A DNA stretch of 64,000 bases, from assembly GCA_040383485.1 (NCBI GenBank), contig JBEIDK010000002.1, positions 7,775 through 71,774 of the forward strand, given 5' to 3'. Below are positions 26,264 to 34,348 of this stretch, one piece after another (the first letter of the stretch is position 1; every line of letters starts with the position of its first letter). The notes under the pieces were generated by a model, which was not told where the DNA came from, searched no databases, and saw nothing but the letters and a program-made list of their open reading frames with translations. Source of the stretch: JBEIDK01 sp040383485 (lineage in GTDB: Bacteria > Bacteroidota > Bacteroidia > UBA4408). A program made the position numbers and the translations under genes.

Positions 26264-27655
26264 ATGACAATAAAAAATATTTGCTGTATAGGTGCAGGGT
26301 ATGTAGGTGGACCTACTATGGCGGTTATTGCTCAAAAATGCCCACATATTAAAGTTACAGTTGTTGATGTTAATGAATCTCGAATTAATGATTGGAACAG
26401 CCCAAATGATGATGATTTGCCAATTTATGAGCCAGGTTTAGCAGCAGTGGTTAAAGAAGCTAGAGGAAGAAATTTATTTTTTTCCACCAATGTAGAGCAA
26501 GCTATTGAAGAGGCTGAAATGATTTTTATTTCAGTAAATACGCCAACTAAAACCTACGGAGAAGGAAAAGGAATGGCTGCTGATTTAAAATATATTGAAC
26601 TATGTGCTCGCCAAATTGCAAAAGTGGCAAAAACCGATAAAATTGTTGTAGAAAAATCAACATTACCCGTTAGAACAGCTAGTGCTATAAAAGAAATTTT
26701 AACCAATACAGGTAACGGAGTACAATACCAAATATTATCAAATCCTGAATTTTTAGCGGAAGGAACTGCAATAGCAGATCTATTTAATCCTGATCGTGTA
26801 TTAATTGGGGGCGATACCTCTCCAGAAGGTCAGAAAGCAATACAGGCTTTAGTTGATATTTATTTAAATTGGGTGCCAAACGATAAAATTTTAACCACAA
26901 ATTTATGGTCTTCCGAATTATCAAAATTAACAGCAAATGCTTTTTTAGCACAGCGTGTTTCTTCTATTAATGCGTTAAGTGAATTATGTGAAAAAACGGG
27001 TGCAAACGTCAATGAAGTTGCACAAGCTATTGGATTAGATAGTAGAATTGGGCCAAAGTTTTTAAAAGCTTCTGTTGGGTTTGGCGGTTCATGTTTTCAA
27101 AAAGACATACTCAATTTGGTTTATATTGCTAAATCTTATGGACTTCACGAAGTAGCAAACTATTGGGAACAAGTAATTATCATGAACGACCACCAAAAAA
27201 GACGATTTGCTAAAAACATCAGTACTACCTTGTACAATACAGTGGCAGGAAAGAAAATTGCTTTTTTGGGTTGGGCTTTTAAAAAGGACACAAACGATAC
27301 TCGTGAATCAGCAGCCATATATGTAGCCGATGATTTATTAAACGAACAAGCTACCATTTCAGTATTTGATCCCAAGGTAAAAGTAGCACAAATGTGGTTA
27401 GATTTGGATTATTTAGCAACTCGTTCTCCTCAAGAAAATCAAAAGCAACTCCAAGCATATGAAAATCCGTATGAAGCTTGTAAAGAAGCTCACGCGATTG
27501 CTGTTTTAACCGAATGGGATGAATTCAAATCCTATGATTGGCAAAAAATTTATGAGCATATGCTAAAACCTGCTTTTGTGTTTGATGGCCGAAATATTTT
27601 AGATAGAGATACACTAGAGAAAATCGGATTTGTGTATAAATCGATAGGAAATTAA
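26264..27655 (+). CDS. ugd: UDP-glucose 6-dehydrogenase, animal/plant-like type
   Basis: Oxidises UDP-glucose to UDP-glucuronate with two NAD+ in the cytoplasm, feeding uronic acids to polysaccharide assembly. The 463 residues contain the N-terminal Rossmann motif GAGYVGG (9-15), the EKSTLPVRTA motif, the NPEFLAEG loop, the catalytic Cys at 277 in GFGGSCFQKD, and the second Rossmann half (IAFLGWAFKKDTNDTRES). Length, the Cys position and these motifs resemble the eukaryotic-type enzyme (catalytic Cys276 in human) rather than the shorter common bacterial form. A strong terminator follows. It is the second gene of the polysaccharide region. Confidence 0.93.
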   Translation: MTIKNICCIGAGYVGGPTMAVIAQKCPHIKVTVVDVNESRINDWNSPNDDDLPIYEPGLAAVVKEARGRNLFFSTNVEQAIEEAEMIFISVNTPTKTYGEGKGMAADLKYIELCARQIAKVAKTDKIVVEKSTLPVRTASAIKEILTNTGNGVQYQILSNPEFLAEGTAIADLFNPDRVLIGGDTSPEGQKAIQALVDIYLNWVPNDKILTTNLWSSELSKLTANAFLAQRVSSINALSELCEKTGANVNEVAQAIGLDSRIGPKFLKASVGFGGSCFQKDILNLVYIAKSYGLHEVANYWEQVIIMNDHQKRRFAKNISTTLYNTVAGKKIAFLGWAFKKDTNDTRESAAIYVADDLLNEQATISVFDPKVKVAQMWLDLDYLATRSPQENQKQLQAYENPYEACKEAHAIAVLTEWDEFKSYDWQKIYEHMLKPAFVFDGRNILDRDTLEKIGFVYKSIGN

Positions 27656-27663
27656 CTTCAATT

Positions 27664-27694
27664 AAAAAGCCTGTATAATTTATACAGGCTTTTT
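27664..27694. terminator. bidirectional terminator between ugd and the exporter gene
   Basis: A perfect 14-bp inverted repeat with a core of AAGCCTGTATA and its complement, bordered by A- and T-runs, loop ATT. It sits between convergent genes and can end transcription from both sides. Confidence 0.85.
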
Positions 27695-27724
27695 AATTTC
27701 ACTTAGTAGTAGAAAAGCTATACT

Positions 27725-30016
27725 TTATCTAAAAACAGCTAATAATACGCCAGCTAAACTGGTTAAAACACTAGCAATTCCAACAATTTCTCCCGTACTT
27801 GTTTTTTGTCTTTCTGGCCTTTCTGGCACAATAATCTCACTACCAGGTAACACTTTTGGATAACTTCTAAATCCTAAAAACGAACCACTAGTACTTGCTG
27901 AACCGTTGGCGTGCACAACATACACTTTTTTCAGCCAACCTTTATCATTTGCGCCTCCTGAATTTTTTAAATAGTATTTTAGTCCTTTTCCTTTTTTATA
28001 AGGTACTTCAGTTGAAAACATTACATTACCAGAAACAATTACTGTCAATTTCTTTTTAGGAATACTAATTGAATCATTAGGTTCTAAAAACAAGTTTCGT
28101 GTACTTTTTGGTTGTTTTGAAATAGCGTTCCAATCAATCGGAATATTTAATTTATTTCGAACCACTCTAATAGCGTTAGAATCTGCTTCATCAGTTAATC
28201 CGCCAGCTCGTGTAATAAAATCTAAAACACGCTCTTCTTTTTTAACAATAGCATAAGCGCCAGGATATAAAACTTCTCCAGCAAGTGTTACCATTTGTGG
28301 GGTTTCAAAAGTCACGATACGTCTAACCACAACATGGTCCTGGGCTTCTAAAACAAAACTAGCGGCTTGTTCTGGATTTCTAGGATCGATATTCAAATTA
28401 AATGAAACTATTTTTTCCGTATCATTAGGGTTAAAAACAGTATCTTTTTTATTTCTAAAAACGGTAACATTACTCGCTGCCTTATCCGTAAAATATTCGG
28501 CTTCAAGTAATAAATCATAAAGCGTCATGCCGTTTGCGTAATTATAAGTTCCGGGTTTACGTACCTCTCCATCAATGGATATGTTATAGGTGTCAAGAAG
28601 TTCTTGATTATAAAAAATGAGTAGCACATCTTCTTTTTGCAAAACGAGATTAGCGGAAGCATCACCATTTAATACCTCTTGTAAATTGATGTTCAGGTAT
28701 TCTTTGGTAAAATCTTCTTTTTGTCGAATAAGAGAGGCTTTCTTTACATACACATTTTCTTTTAATCCATCTGCTTTAGCAATCAAATCTTTGATGGTCA
28801 TGGTGCCGTTAGCAGGAAGACTATACTCTCCCGGACGATATACCGCTCCTTTTATTTGTACTCGATTTTCATAACGATCTAATATTTTGTCAATACTAAT
28901 TAAATCGCCCGCTTTAGGCATATAATTGGCAAATGTTTTTTCGTTTAAATCGGTTACCTTTAATTCATTGGTGGTTTTTTGTTTCACCAAAATTCTATTT
29001 TTATAAGCATTATCAGTAAATCCTGAAGCATACGTGATAATTTGTTGCAAATTTTCACCTGCAACCGTTTCATAAATTCCAGGTCTTTTGATTTCCCCTT
29101 CAAGGGTAATTCTAGCATCATAACTAGGAATTCGAATCACATCATTATCGGTTAATGAAATATTATCGCTTTGGTCACCTTTGGTTAAAAAACGATATAA
29201 ATCGATAGTTCTAATTACTTTGCTATTGCGAATTAATTCTATTTTTCGATAACTACCAATGTCGCTTGGTCCACCCGCTACATGTAACGCATTATAAACG
29301 GTACTCATGGCACTCAAACGATAGTTGCCTGATTGTTGTGCACCAATAATAGTTACTAAAATTGTACGATAATTGGAAACGCTGACCGAAATTTTACTGC
29401 TTCCTGAAGCCACCGTTGAATAAATTCTTCCAATTTGTTTCTGTAGTTTACTTTTAGCGCCTTCAAACGGTAATCCACTTACCGTAACTTCTCCCACATT
29501 TGGGATATTTAAACTACCATTTTTAGAAATTACTCCTGAAAAATTGAATTGTTGTATTCCATAAATATTGACTTCAACTTCATCGCCAGGACCTAAAATA
29601 TAGTTAGAAGGCGTAGGCATATTTTGGTTGGGTTCAAAGGATAAATTTTTAGAACGAAACAATTCAGAACCAAATATTTTTAAAGTGTCATTTTTAACGA
29701 GTACTATATCTTTTTCTATGGGTTTAACGACTTCTTTTTTTTTCTTTTTATCTGAAGTAACATTTAGATTAATAGTTTCTATTCTTGATTTTAAAAGCGC
29801 GAATTCAGATGCCGACATCCCTTTTGCAAGGGCTAAAGGTTCAGCTTGCTCTAGAGTCATTTGATTGGCTTTGAGTTCTTTTCCAATTTGGGCTATTTCG
29901 ACATCAGAAAATTGAGCTGCTTTGACTTGACTCAAATCCTTACCTTTTAAAAATTCTTGTCCAAATGATACTGTAGCAAATAGACTAAAAATACAAACTA
30001 ATAAAATACGCTTCAT
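27725..30016 (-). CDS. Wza-like polysaccharide export protein with SLBB repeats
   Basis: An outer-membrane polysaccharide translocon of the OPX/Wza family, 763 residues from the ATG at 30016. That start gives a clean signal peptide (MKRILLVCIFSLFATVSFGQ); the open frame runs on to a TTG at 30127 that lacks a signal sequence. After a helical Lys-rich linker comes the Poly_export domain (LGPGDEVEVNIYG at about 141), then about six SLBB-type repeats recognisable by G-E-V-x-x-P-G-x-Y. A C-terminal hydrophobic helix follows (IASVLTSLAGVLLAVF). It is longer than E. coli Wza, as is common in Bacteroidota. It has its own promoter and is divergent from the antiterminator gene. Confidence 0.92.
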   Translation of the reverse strand: MKRILLVCIFSLFATVSFGQEFLKGKDLSQVKAAQFSDVEIAQIGKELKANQMTLEQAEPLALAKGMSASEFALLKSRIETINLNVTSDKKKKKEVVKPIEKDIVLVKNDTLKIFGSELFRSKNLSFEPNQNMPTPSNYILGPGDEVEVNIYGIQQFNFSGVISKNGSLNIPNVGEVTVSGLPFEGAKSKLQKQIGRIYSTVASGSSKISVSVSNYRTILVTIIGAQQSGNYRLSAMSTVYNALHVAGGPSDIGSYRKIELIRNSKVIRTIDLYRFLTKGDQSDNISLTDNDVIRIPSYDARITLEGEIKRPGIYETVAGENLQQIITYASGFTDNAYKNRILVKQKTTNELKVTDLNEKTFANYMPKAGDLISIDKILDRYENRVQIKGAVYRPGEYSLPANGTMTIKDLIAKADGLKENVYVKKASLIRQKEDFTKEYLNINLQEVLNGDASANLVLQKEDVLLIFYNQELLDTYNISIDGEVRKPGTYNYANGMTLYDLLLEAEYFTDKAASNVTVFRNKKDTVFNPNDTEKIVSFNLNIDPRNPEQAASFVLEAQDHVVVRRIVTFETPQMVTLAGEVLYPGAYAIVKKEERVLDFITRAGGLTDEADSNAIRVVRNKLNIPIDWNAISKQPKSTRNLFLEPNDSISIPKKKLTVIVSGNVMFSTEVPYKKGKGLKYYLKNSGGANDKGWLKKVYVVHANGSASTSGSFLGFRSYPKVLPGSEIIVPERPERQKTSTGEIVGIASVLTSLAGVLLAVFR

Positions 30017-30043
30017 GTGTTGAGTAATAATAATTTTGTGCTG

Positions 30044-30073
30044 CAAATATACTAAAAAGTTCTGAAGGTCAAA
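30044..30073 (-). promoter_or_regulatory. promoter of the Wza-like exporter gene
   Basis: On the minus strand: TTTG at 30073-30070, 18 bases, then TATATTTG at 30051-30044. Both elements match the flavobacterial consensus. The leader before the ATG at 30016 is about 25 bases. Confidence 0.72.
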
Positions 30074-30151
30074 CACAGTATTCTGAATCCGTTTTTTACA
30101 TCTTCTGGGTGATAAATAGTTTCTCAACGGAAAATATTTCGGTTAATAAAG

Positions 30152-30159
30152 TATATTTG
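30152..30159 (+). promoter_or_regulatory. -7 promoter element directly before the antiterminator gene
   Basis: TATATTTG is a perfect TAnnTTTG match ending four bases before the ATG at 30164. Transcription would begin at or within a few bases of the start codon, giving a leaderless message. Confidence 0.55.
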
Positions 30160-30163
30160 CAAC

Positions 30164-30622
30164 ATGAACTGGTATGCTATTTACACCAAACCTCGAAACG
30201 AAAAAAAAGTTGCCGATAAATTAGAAGCTATTGGCATTGAGTCCTATTGCCCAATGATTACGGCGGTAAAACAATGGAGCGATAGAAAGAAAAAAGTAAC
30301 TTCGCCCGTATTGCCTTCTTATGTGTTTGTGAAACTTACCGAATCTAGACGGAATGAAGTTTTTGTAATACCGGGTGTGGTGCGCTATGTTTTTTGGCTT
30401 GGAAAACCTGCAATTATTAGAGAGGAAGAACTTGAGATGTTAAAAGACTATCTCGCGCAAGATTATACTTCGGTAGTACAAACAGCTTTGCAACGAGGTG
30501 ATAAACTAACCATTCCCTCAGGACCTTTCAAAGGGCAAGAAGGGGTGATAAAAAGTGTTACAAATTCTAAAGTCCAATTGGTTTTAGAATCGTTAGGGAT
30601 TTTACTCACTTTGGAAAAATAG
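30164..30622 (+). CDS. UpxY/NusG-like transcription antiterminator
   Basis: A specialised NusG paralogue of 152 residues with an N-terminal NGN domain (WYAIYTKPRNEKKVADKLE, and SYVFVKL near 54) and a C-terminal KOW motif (IPSGPFKGQEGVIKSV). In Bacteroides such proteins (UpxY) allow RNA polymerase to read through long capsule operons, acting on the nascent transcript of their own locus. Here it stands at the upstream edge of the polysaccharide genes, divergent from the Wza-like exporter. It would be expected to promote transcription of the long downstream units. It converges with the WYL gene with only 21 bases between. Confidence 0.9.
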   Translation: MNWYAIYTKPRNEKKVADKLEAIGIESYCPMITAVKQWSDRKKKVTSPVLPSYVFVKLTESRRNEVFVIPGVVRYVFWLGKPAIIREEELEMLKDYLAQDYTSVVQTALQRGDKLTIPSGPFKGQEGVIKSVTNSKVQLVLESLGILLTLEK

Positions 30623-30643
30623 ACTACTTTAGAGCGTATTTGA

Positions 30644-31564
30644 TTAAAAGATATTTCGATATACTAATGGTCTTCTGCCTTGATTTACAGCAGAAATTTC
30701 AAACAATGCTTTTTCATAATAATCTCTTAAATGGAGTGGCTCAATTATTTTTATGTTATACATCCATTGAAATAGCCAACCAATCAATTCTCTATTGATG
30801 CCACATTGAAGCGTTAAGATTGTTTTACCTCTTTTTTTGCTGAAGTGTTGCGTGGGATGCCAAAAGTGATTCTCAAGGAAATCGGATAACACGTTGGCAA
30901 TTTCAATTTTGATGGTGTAAATTTCAGCATTGATGTTTTTAGTAATCCCAAATCGTGAATGTAACTCTTGCCCTAACTGGGCTTGATACAAATCGGGTGA
31001 ACATTTTTCTGCAAGCGTCTTTAGCTTATCAAGCTGCCGAATACTATAAAAAACAATACTATTTTCTTTCTTATTAAATCCACCAATAAAAAAACTATTC
31101 CGGTGTTTAATAATTCGTACAGGAATAATTTTAATGTGTTTGGTAGAAAAGGAATAATTATCTCCAGTTTCATCATTTTTAAGTTTTCCAATTTGAATAA
31201 CATGTCCAGTTTGTATCGCGTTTTGGATGAGTTCCAAGTGTGCTTCATCTGCGGCGTTACATTTTGGAGTATAGAATTGTGTAGGGAATGGGCTAGTATA
31301 TGTATTTTTTTCTTCTTTTGGAAGTGATGGTTTTCTATTGATATGGAAGTATTTTATTTTTCCTATAAACTGAGAGTTTATAAATTCATCAACTTGTAAA
31401 AAAAGAAGAACATCTTCTAAATCTCTTTGAATTTGTCGTTTACTTTTAAACACTTCCATTTGCATATAGTATTCTTGTATTTCTTTTAATGAAACCAAAT
31501 TTTGCAGTAATAACTTGTGTAAAAAATGTAATCGATTGACTTTATTTTTTATTTGTTGTGTCAT
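30644..31564 (-). CDS. WYL-domain transcriptional regulator
   Basis: 306 residues with an N-terminal helical region resembling a DeoR-type helix-turn-helix (VSLKEIQEYYMQMEVFKSKRQIQRDLE, about 25-50), then a WYL-type domain (about 120-210; IIPVRIIKHRNSFFIGGF) and a WCX-like C-terminal extension. WYL proteins are usually ligand- or nucleic-acid-responsive regulators. Here the key W-Y-L tripeptide is replaced (HRNSFFIGG), which is common. The gene converges on the antiterminator gene and points out of the polysaccharide locus. Its targets are unknown. The start is supported by a -7 element. Confidence 0.75.
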   Translation of the reverse strand: MTQQIKNKVNRLHFLHKLLLQNLVSLKEIQEYYMQMEVFKSKRQIQRDLEDVLLFLQVDEFINSQFIGKIKYFHINRKPSLPKEEKNTYTSPFPTQFYTPKCNAADEAHLELIQNAIQTGHVIQIGKLKNDETGDNYSFSTKHIKIIPVRIIKHRNSFFIGGFNKKENSIVFYSIRQLDKLKTLAEKCSPDLYQAQLGQELHSRFGITKNINAEIYTIKIEIANVLSDFLENHFWHPTQHFSKKRGKTILTLQCGINRELIGWLFQWMYNIKIIEPLHLRDYYEKALFEISAVNQGRRPLVYRNIF

Positions 31565-31582
31565 ATTTTGTCGTTAATATTG

Positions 31583-31590
31583 CAAATATA
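31583..31590 (-). promoter_or_regulatory. -7 promoter element for the WYL regulator
   Basis: Minus-strand TATATTTG, a perfect TAnnTTTG match, about 20 bases before the ATG at 31564. A -33 element is not evident. Confidence 0.5.
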
Positions 31591-31723
31591 GATTTATTTA
31601 TTTAGAATTTTTAATTCTATTTAATTCTATAAATTTCTGATATACATATTGTTGATTAAATGATTTGCTTTAATTATTATTAATACTTCGACAATAAGTG
31701 AAATTGAACCAACTAGAACTTGT

Positions 31724-31751
31724 TTGAAATGAAAAATTGGATGTATTTTTG
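31724..31751 (+). promoter_or_regulatory. promoter of the 89-residue hypothetical gene
   Basis: TTG at 31724-31726, 17 bases, TATTTTTG at 31744-31751. Both match the consensus. The ATG at 31797 follows after 45 bases. Confidence 0.6.
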
Positions 31752-31796
31752 TAGGAAGTTTCAGATTAATTTAGAGGATTATAAGTGATTTAGACA

Positions 31797-32066
31797 ATGA
31801 ATTCAGAAGAAATATATATATTGTTTCAGGAGTTTATTCCGAAAGAAGAATGGAAATTCATCAAAAAAGCAACGATTAAATTTAATGATATTGCCTTTTT
31901 GAAATGGATTAGTTTAGGTAATAAAAATATCTACCGCCGTTACTACATAAAAGTCACTTTTAAAGATGAAAAGGTGAAACATATTTCAATTTCTCAATCA
32001 ACTAAAGACCAATTAAAACAAAACATCAAACCTTTTAATCAATATTTGAAGGAAAGAGATTTATAA
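31797..32066 (+). CDS. small hypothetical protein, 89 residues
   Basis: I do not recognise this protein. It has no signal peptide or membrane segment. It is rich in Lys and aromatic residues (KEEWKFIKKATIKF, RRYYIKVTF), with a predicted alternation of helix and strand and a C-terminal helix. A good promoter upstream and codon use like its neighbours make it likely to be real. It lies between the WYL regulator and the winged-helix protein, in the same direction as the latter. No function is proposed. Confidence 0.6.
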   Translation: MNSEEIYILFQEFIPKEEWKFIKKATIKFNDIAFLKWISLGNKNIYRRYYIKVTFKDEKVKHISISQSTKDQLKQNIKPFNQYLKERDL

Positions 32067-32096
32067 TTGTTTTTTCTATATTCTAATAAAAAAAAT

Positions 32097-32125
32097 TTGA
32101 AAATAAAAAAATAAGAGTACTTTTG
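32097..32125 (+). promoter_or_regulatory. promoter of the winged-helix gene
   Basis: TTG at 32097-32099 (within TTTG), 18 bases, TACTTTTG at 32118-32125. This is a full match to the flavobacterial consensus, 19 bases before the ATG at 32145. It may drive the polysaccharide genes downstream. Confidence 0.68.
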
Positions 32126-32144
32126 TTATTCAATACAATATAGA

Positions 32145-32651
32145 ATGCTTTCTAATTTAATTACCTCAAAAACCAGATTACGCTTATTAGTGAAGTTTTT
32201 CATTAATACCGCAAATGATGGATATTTAAGAGGATTAGCAACTGAAATGCACGAAAACACCAATGCCATCCGCAAAGAACTAAACAATTTGTCAGATGCA
32301 GGGTTTATCATACGAAAGGAACAAGAATCAAAAGTTATTTACAAAGCAAACAAACAACACCCTTTTTTTTCATTATTGCAACAAATTGTGAGAAAACACA
32401 TTGGGTTAGACGATATTATTGAATCAATTGTAGATAGAATTGGTTCAATCAGCCGTGTTTATTTAATTGGTGATTACGCAAAAGGGATCGATTCCGGCCA
32501 AATAGAAGTTGTTCTTGAAGGTGACGTAGTTGATCAATTGTACTTAGCGCAATTGAAACCAAAAATCGAAAAAGAAATCCAAAAAACCATCACGTTTCAT
32601 ATTACTAAGTATTATGAAGGCGACGGTGTTTTGGTTTTTCAACAAGAATAA
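32145..32651 (+). CDS. winged-helix (ArsR-like) regulator with a degenerate nucleotidyltransferase-like C-terminus
   Basis: 168 residues: an N-terminal winged helix (about 1-75; LRGLATEMHENTNAIRKELN is the recognition region) and a C-terminal part resembling the minimal MNT nucleotidyltransferase fold (LIGDYAKGIDSGQIEVVLEG). The usual G-S-x-A-x-G-x(n)-D-x-D active site is altered, so catalysis is doubtful and ligand sensing more likely. Proteins of this type commonly sit at the head of flavobacterial polysaccharide loci. It has its own strong promoter and is followed by repeat mosaic and then the UDP-sugar dehydrogenase gene. A local regulator of the locus is the best guess. Confidence 0.7.
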   Translation: MLSNLITSKTRLRLLVKFFINTANDGYLRGLATEMHENTNAIRKELNNLSDAGFIIRKEQESKVIYKANKQHPFFSLLQQIVRKHIGLDDIIESIVDRIGSISRVYLIGDYAKGIDSGQIEVVLEGDVVDQLYLAQLKPKIEKEIQKTITFHITKYYEGDGVLVFQQE

Positions 32652-32699
32652 ATAAACCAAATAGGTTTATAAATTAAATATAGTTAGCCAAATAATGGG

Positions 32700-32955
32700 A
32701 CTGACCAGGCGAAGCCGTGGAGTTAATGAGTCAATTAGTCAATGTGCCAATTAGCCGATGAGTCAATTAGTCAATTAGTTAATGTGTCAATTAGCCAATT
32801 TGAAGATTTGATATCAAATCCTTAGTGAAACTCTGTGAAACAAAAAAAGTGATAAGTTTAAACTTTAAACCTGACCCGAGGCGAAGCTAAAAAGTTCGAA
32901 GCAAAACCTAAAACCTGAAACCTGAAACCTGAAACTTGAAACCTGAAACTTGAAA
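32700..32955 (+). repeat. intergenic repeat mosaic (modules M1-M2-M4)
   Basis: This fills the gap between the winged-helix gene and the UDP-sugar dehydrogenase gene. M1 (32722-32801) is a chain of words such as GAGTCAATTAG, GTGCCAATTAG and GCCGATGAGTCAATTAG. M2 (about 32821-32850) holds GTGAAACTCTGTGAAAC. M4 (about 32871-32955) holds CGAGGCGAAGC and then CCTGAAA / CTTGAAA repeated about seven times. The last M4 word provides the TTG start codon of the next gene. Confidence 0.85.
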
Positions 32956-34227
32956 CAAAAAACAAACATAATACTATCCGTAACCGGACTTGGCTATGTA
33001 GGACTACCCTTAGCACTAGAATTTGCTAAGAAATACAAAGTCATTGGTTTTGATATCAACGAAGCTCGGATTGCACTGATGAAGCAAGGTATTGATCCTT
33101 CTCAAGAATTAGGTTCGGAAGCTTTTGATAATGCCAATATCACGTTTACTTCGGTAGTTGAACCTTTGACGGAGGCCAATTTTCACATTATTGGGGTTCC
33201 AACCGATATTGATAAAAACAAAGTACCCAATTTAAAACCGTTAATAAGCGCCTCAAAGAGCATCGGTAAAATACTAAAAAAGGGAGATATCGTTGTATAT
33301 GAATCAACCGTTTATCCGGGTTGTACCGAAGAAGATTGCATACCTGTTTTAGAAAAATATAGTGGATTAATTGCTGGGGTTGATTTTCAATTCGGTTACA
33401 GTCCAGAGCGCATTGTGCCTGGCGATAAAGTAAAAACGGTTAGTAAAATATTAAAAATTGTTTCTGGAAACAGTGCCGAAGCTTTGGAACACATTTCGGA
33501 AGTATACGGCTCTATTATTGAAGCAGGTTTACACAAAGCACCTTCCATCAAAGTTGCAGAAGCTGCTAAAGTGATTGAAAATACGCAACGCGACATCAAT
33601 ATTTCGTTAATGAATGAATTGGCGATTATTTTTGATAAAATGGATATTGATACCCAAGCGGTTTTGGAAGCTGCCGGAACCAAATGGAATTTTCACAAAT
33701 ACCAACCCGGTTTAGTGGGCGGCCACTGTATTAGTGTCGATCCGTTTTACTTAATGCACAAAGCGAAAAAATTGGGAATCGACCCGCAAGTCATTGCTGC
33801 TGGAAGACGCGTAAATGATTTTATTCCCACGTTTATTGCTAAAAAAGTCGTTCAAACATTGATCGAGCAAGATAAAAATCCAGGAAAATCCCGCGTGTTG
33901 GTGATGGGAGTTACCTTTAAAGAAGAAGTATCCGACATTCGAAATTCTAAAGTAATCGATTTGATAAAGGAACTAAAAGACTATTCTGTTGCAGTCGATG
34001 TCATTGATCCTAATGCAGACCCATTAGAACTGAAACAACATTATAATATTAATCTTTCACCCAACCCAACAGGGAAATACGACAGTATTGTTGTAGCAGT
34101 AGGACATCAAGCGTATCGCAACATGACACCATTAGAAATCGAAAAATTATCAAACGGCTCAGTATATCTATTCGACATCAAAGGCGTCCTAAATAAAAAA
34201 GACTTCAAAAATTATTGGAGATTGTAG
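32950..34227 (+). CDS. UDP-N-acetyl hexosamine 6-dehydrogenase (WbpA/WbpO/TviB type)
   Basis: An NAD-dependent dehydrogenase that turns a UDP-HexNAc into a UDP-HexNAc-uronic acid for surface polysaccharide. The 425 residues include GLGYVGLP (13-20), the YESTVYPGCTEED and GYSPERIVPGD motifs, catalytic Cys at 260 in VGGHCISVDP, and the C-terminal domain (VLVMGVTFKEEVSDIRNSK). GlcNAc and GalNAc forms cannot be told apart by eye. The start is odd: an in-frame TGA at 32944 leaves TTG at 32950, inside the repeat mosaic, as the only usual start that keeps the NAD-binding motif. The next ATG (residue 34) would delete it. A Wzz-like gene follows. Confidence 0.9.
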   Translation: MKQKTNIILSVTGLGYVGLPLALEFAKKYKVIGFDINEARIALMKQGIDPSQELGSEAFDNANITFTSVVEPLTEANFHIIGVPTDIDKNKVPNLKPLISASKSIGKILKKGDIVVYESTVYPGCTEEDCIPVLEKYSGLIAGVDFQFGYSPERIVPGDKVKTVSKILKIVSGNSAEALEHISEVYGSIIEAGLHKAPSIKVAEAAKVIENTQRDINISLMNELAIIFDKMDIDTQAVLEAAGTKWNFHKYQPGLVGGHCISVDPFYLMHKAKKLGIDPQVIAAGRRVNDFIPTFIAKKVVQTLIEQDKNPGKSRVLVMGVTFKEEVSDIRNSKVIDLIKELKDYSVAVDVIDPNADPLELKQHYNINLSPNPTGKYDSIVVAVGHQAYRNMTPLEIEKLSNGSVYLFDIKGVLNKKDFKNYWRL

Positions 34228-34229
34228 GC

Positions 34230-34345
34230 AATGTGTCAATTAGCCAATTAGCCGATGAGTCAATTTGAAAATTTGTTATTCAATAGTATAAAAAACAAAC
34301 CACAATAAATAAAAACCTTGGCGCCCTTGCGTCTTAGCGGCAATA
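34230..34345 (+). repeat. intergenic repeat mosaic (modules M1-M5)
   Basis: Between the dehydrogenase and Wzz-like genes. M1 words (GTGTCAATTAGCCAATTAG, GCCGATGAGTCAATTTG) occupy 34230-34268. M5 (CTTGGCGCCCTTGCGTCTT and AGCGGC, 34318-34340) ends eight bases before the ATG at 34349. Confidence 0.8.
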
Positions 34346-34348
34346 CAT

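Noticed and set aside
31611..31630. Direct repeat TTAATTCTAT x2 upstream of the WYL gene as an operator
   Set aside because: It is two adjacent AT-rich decamers in an AT-rich genome. There is no second site to support regulator binding.
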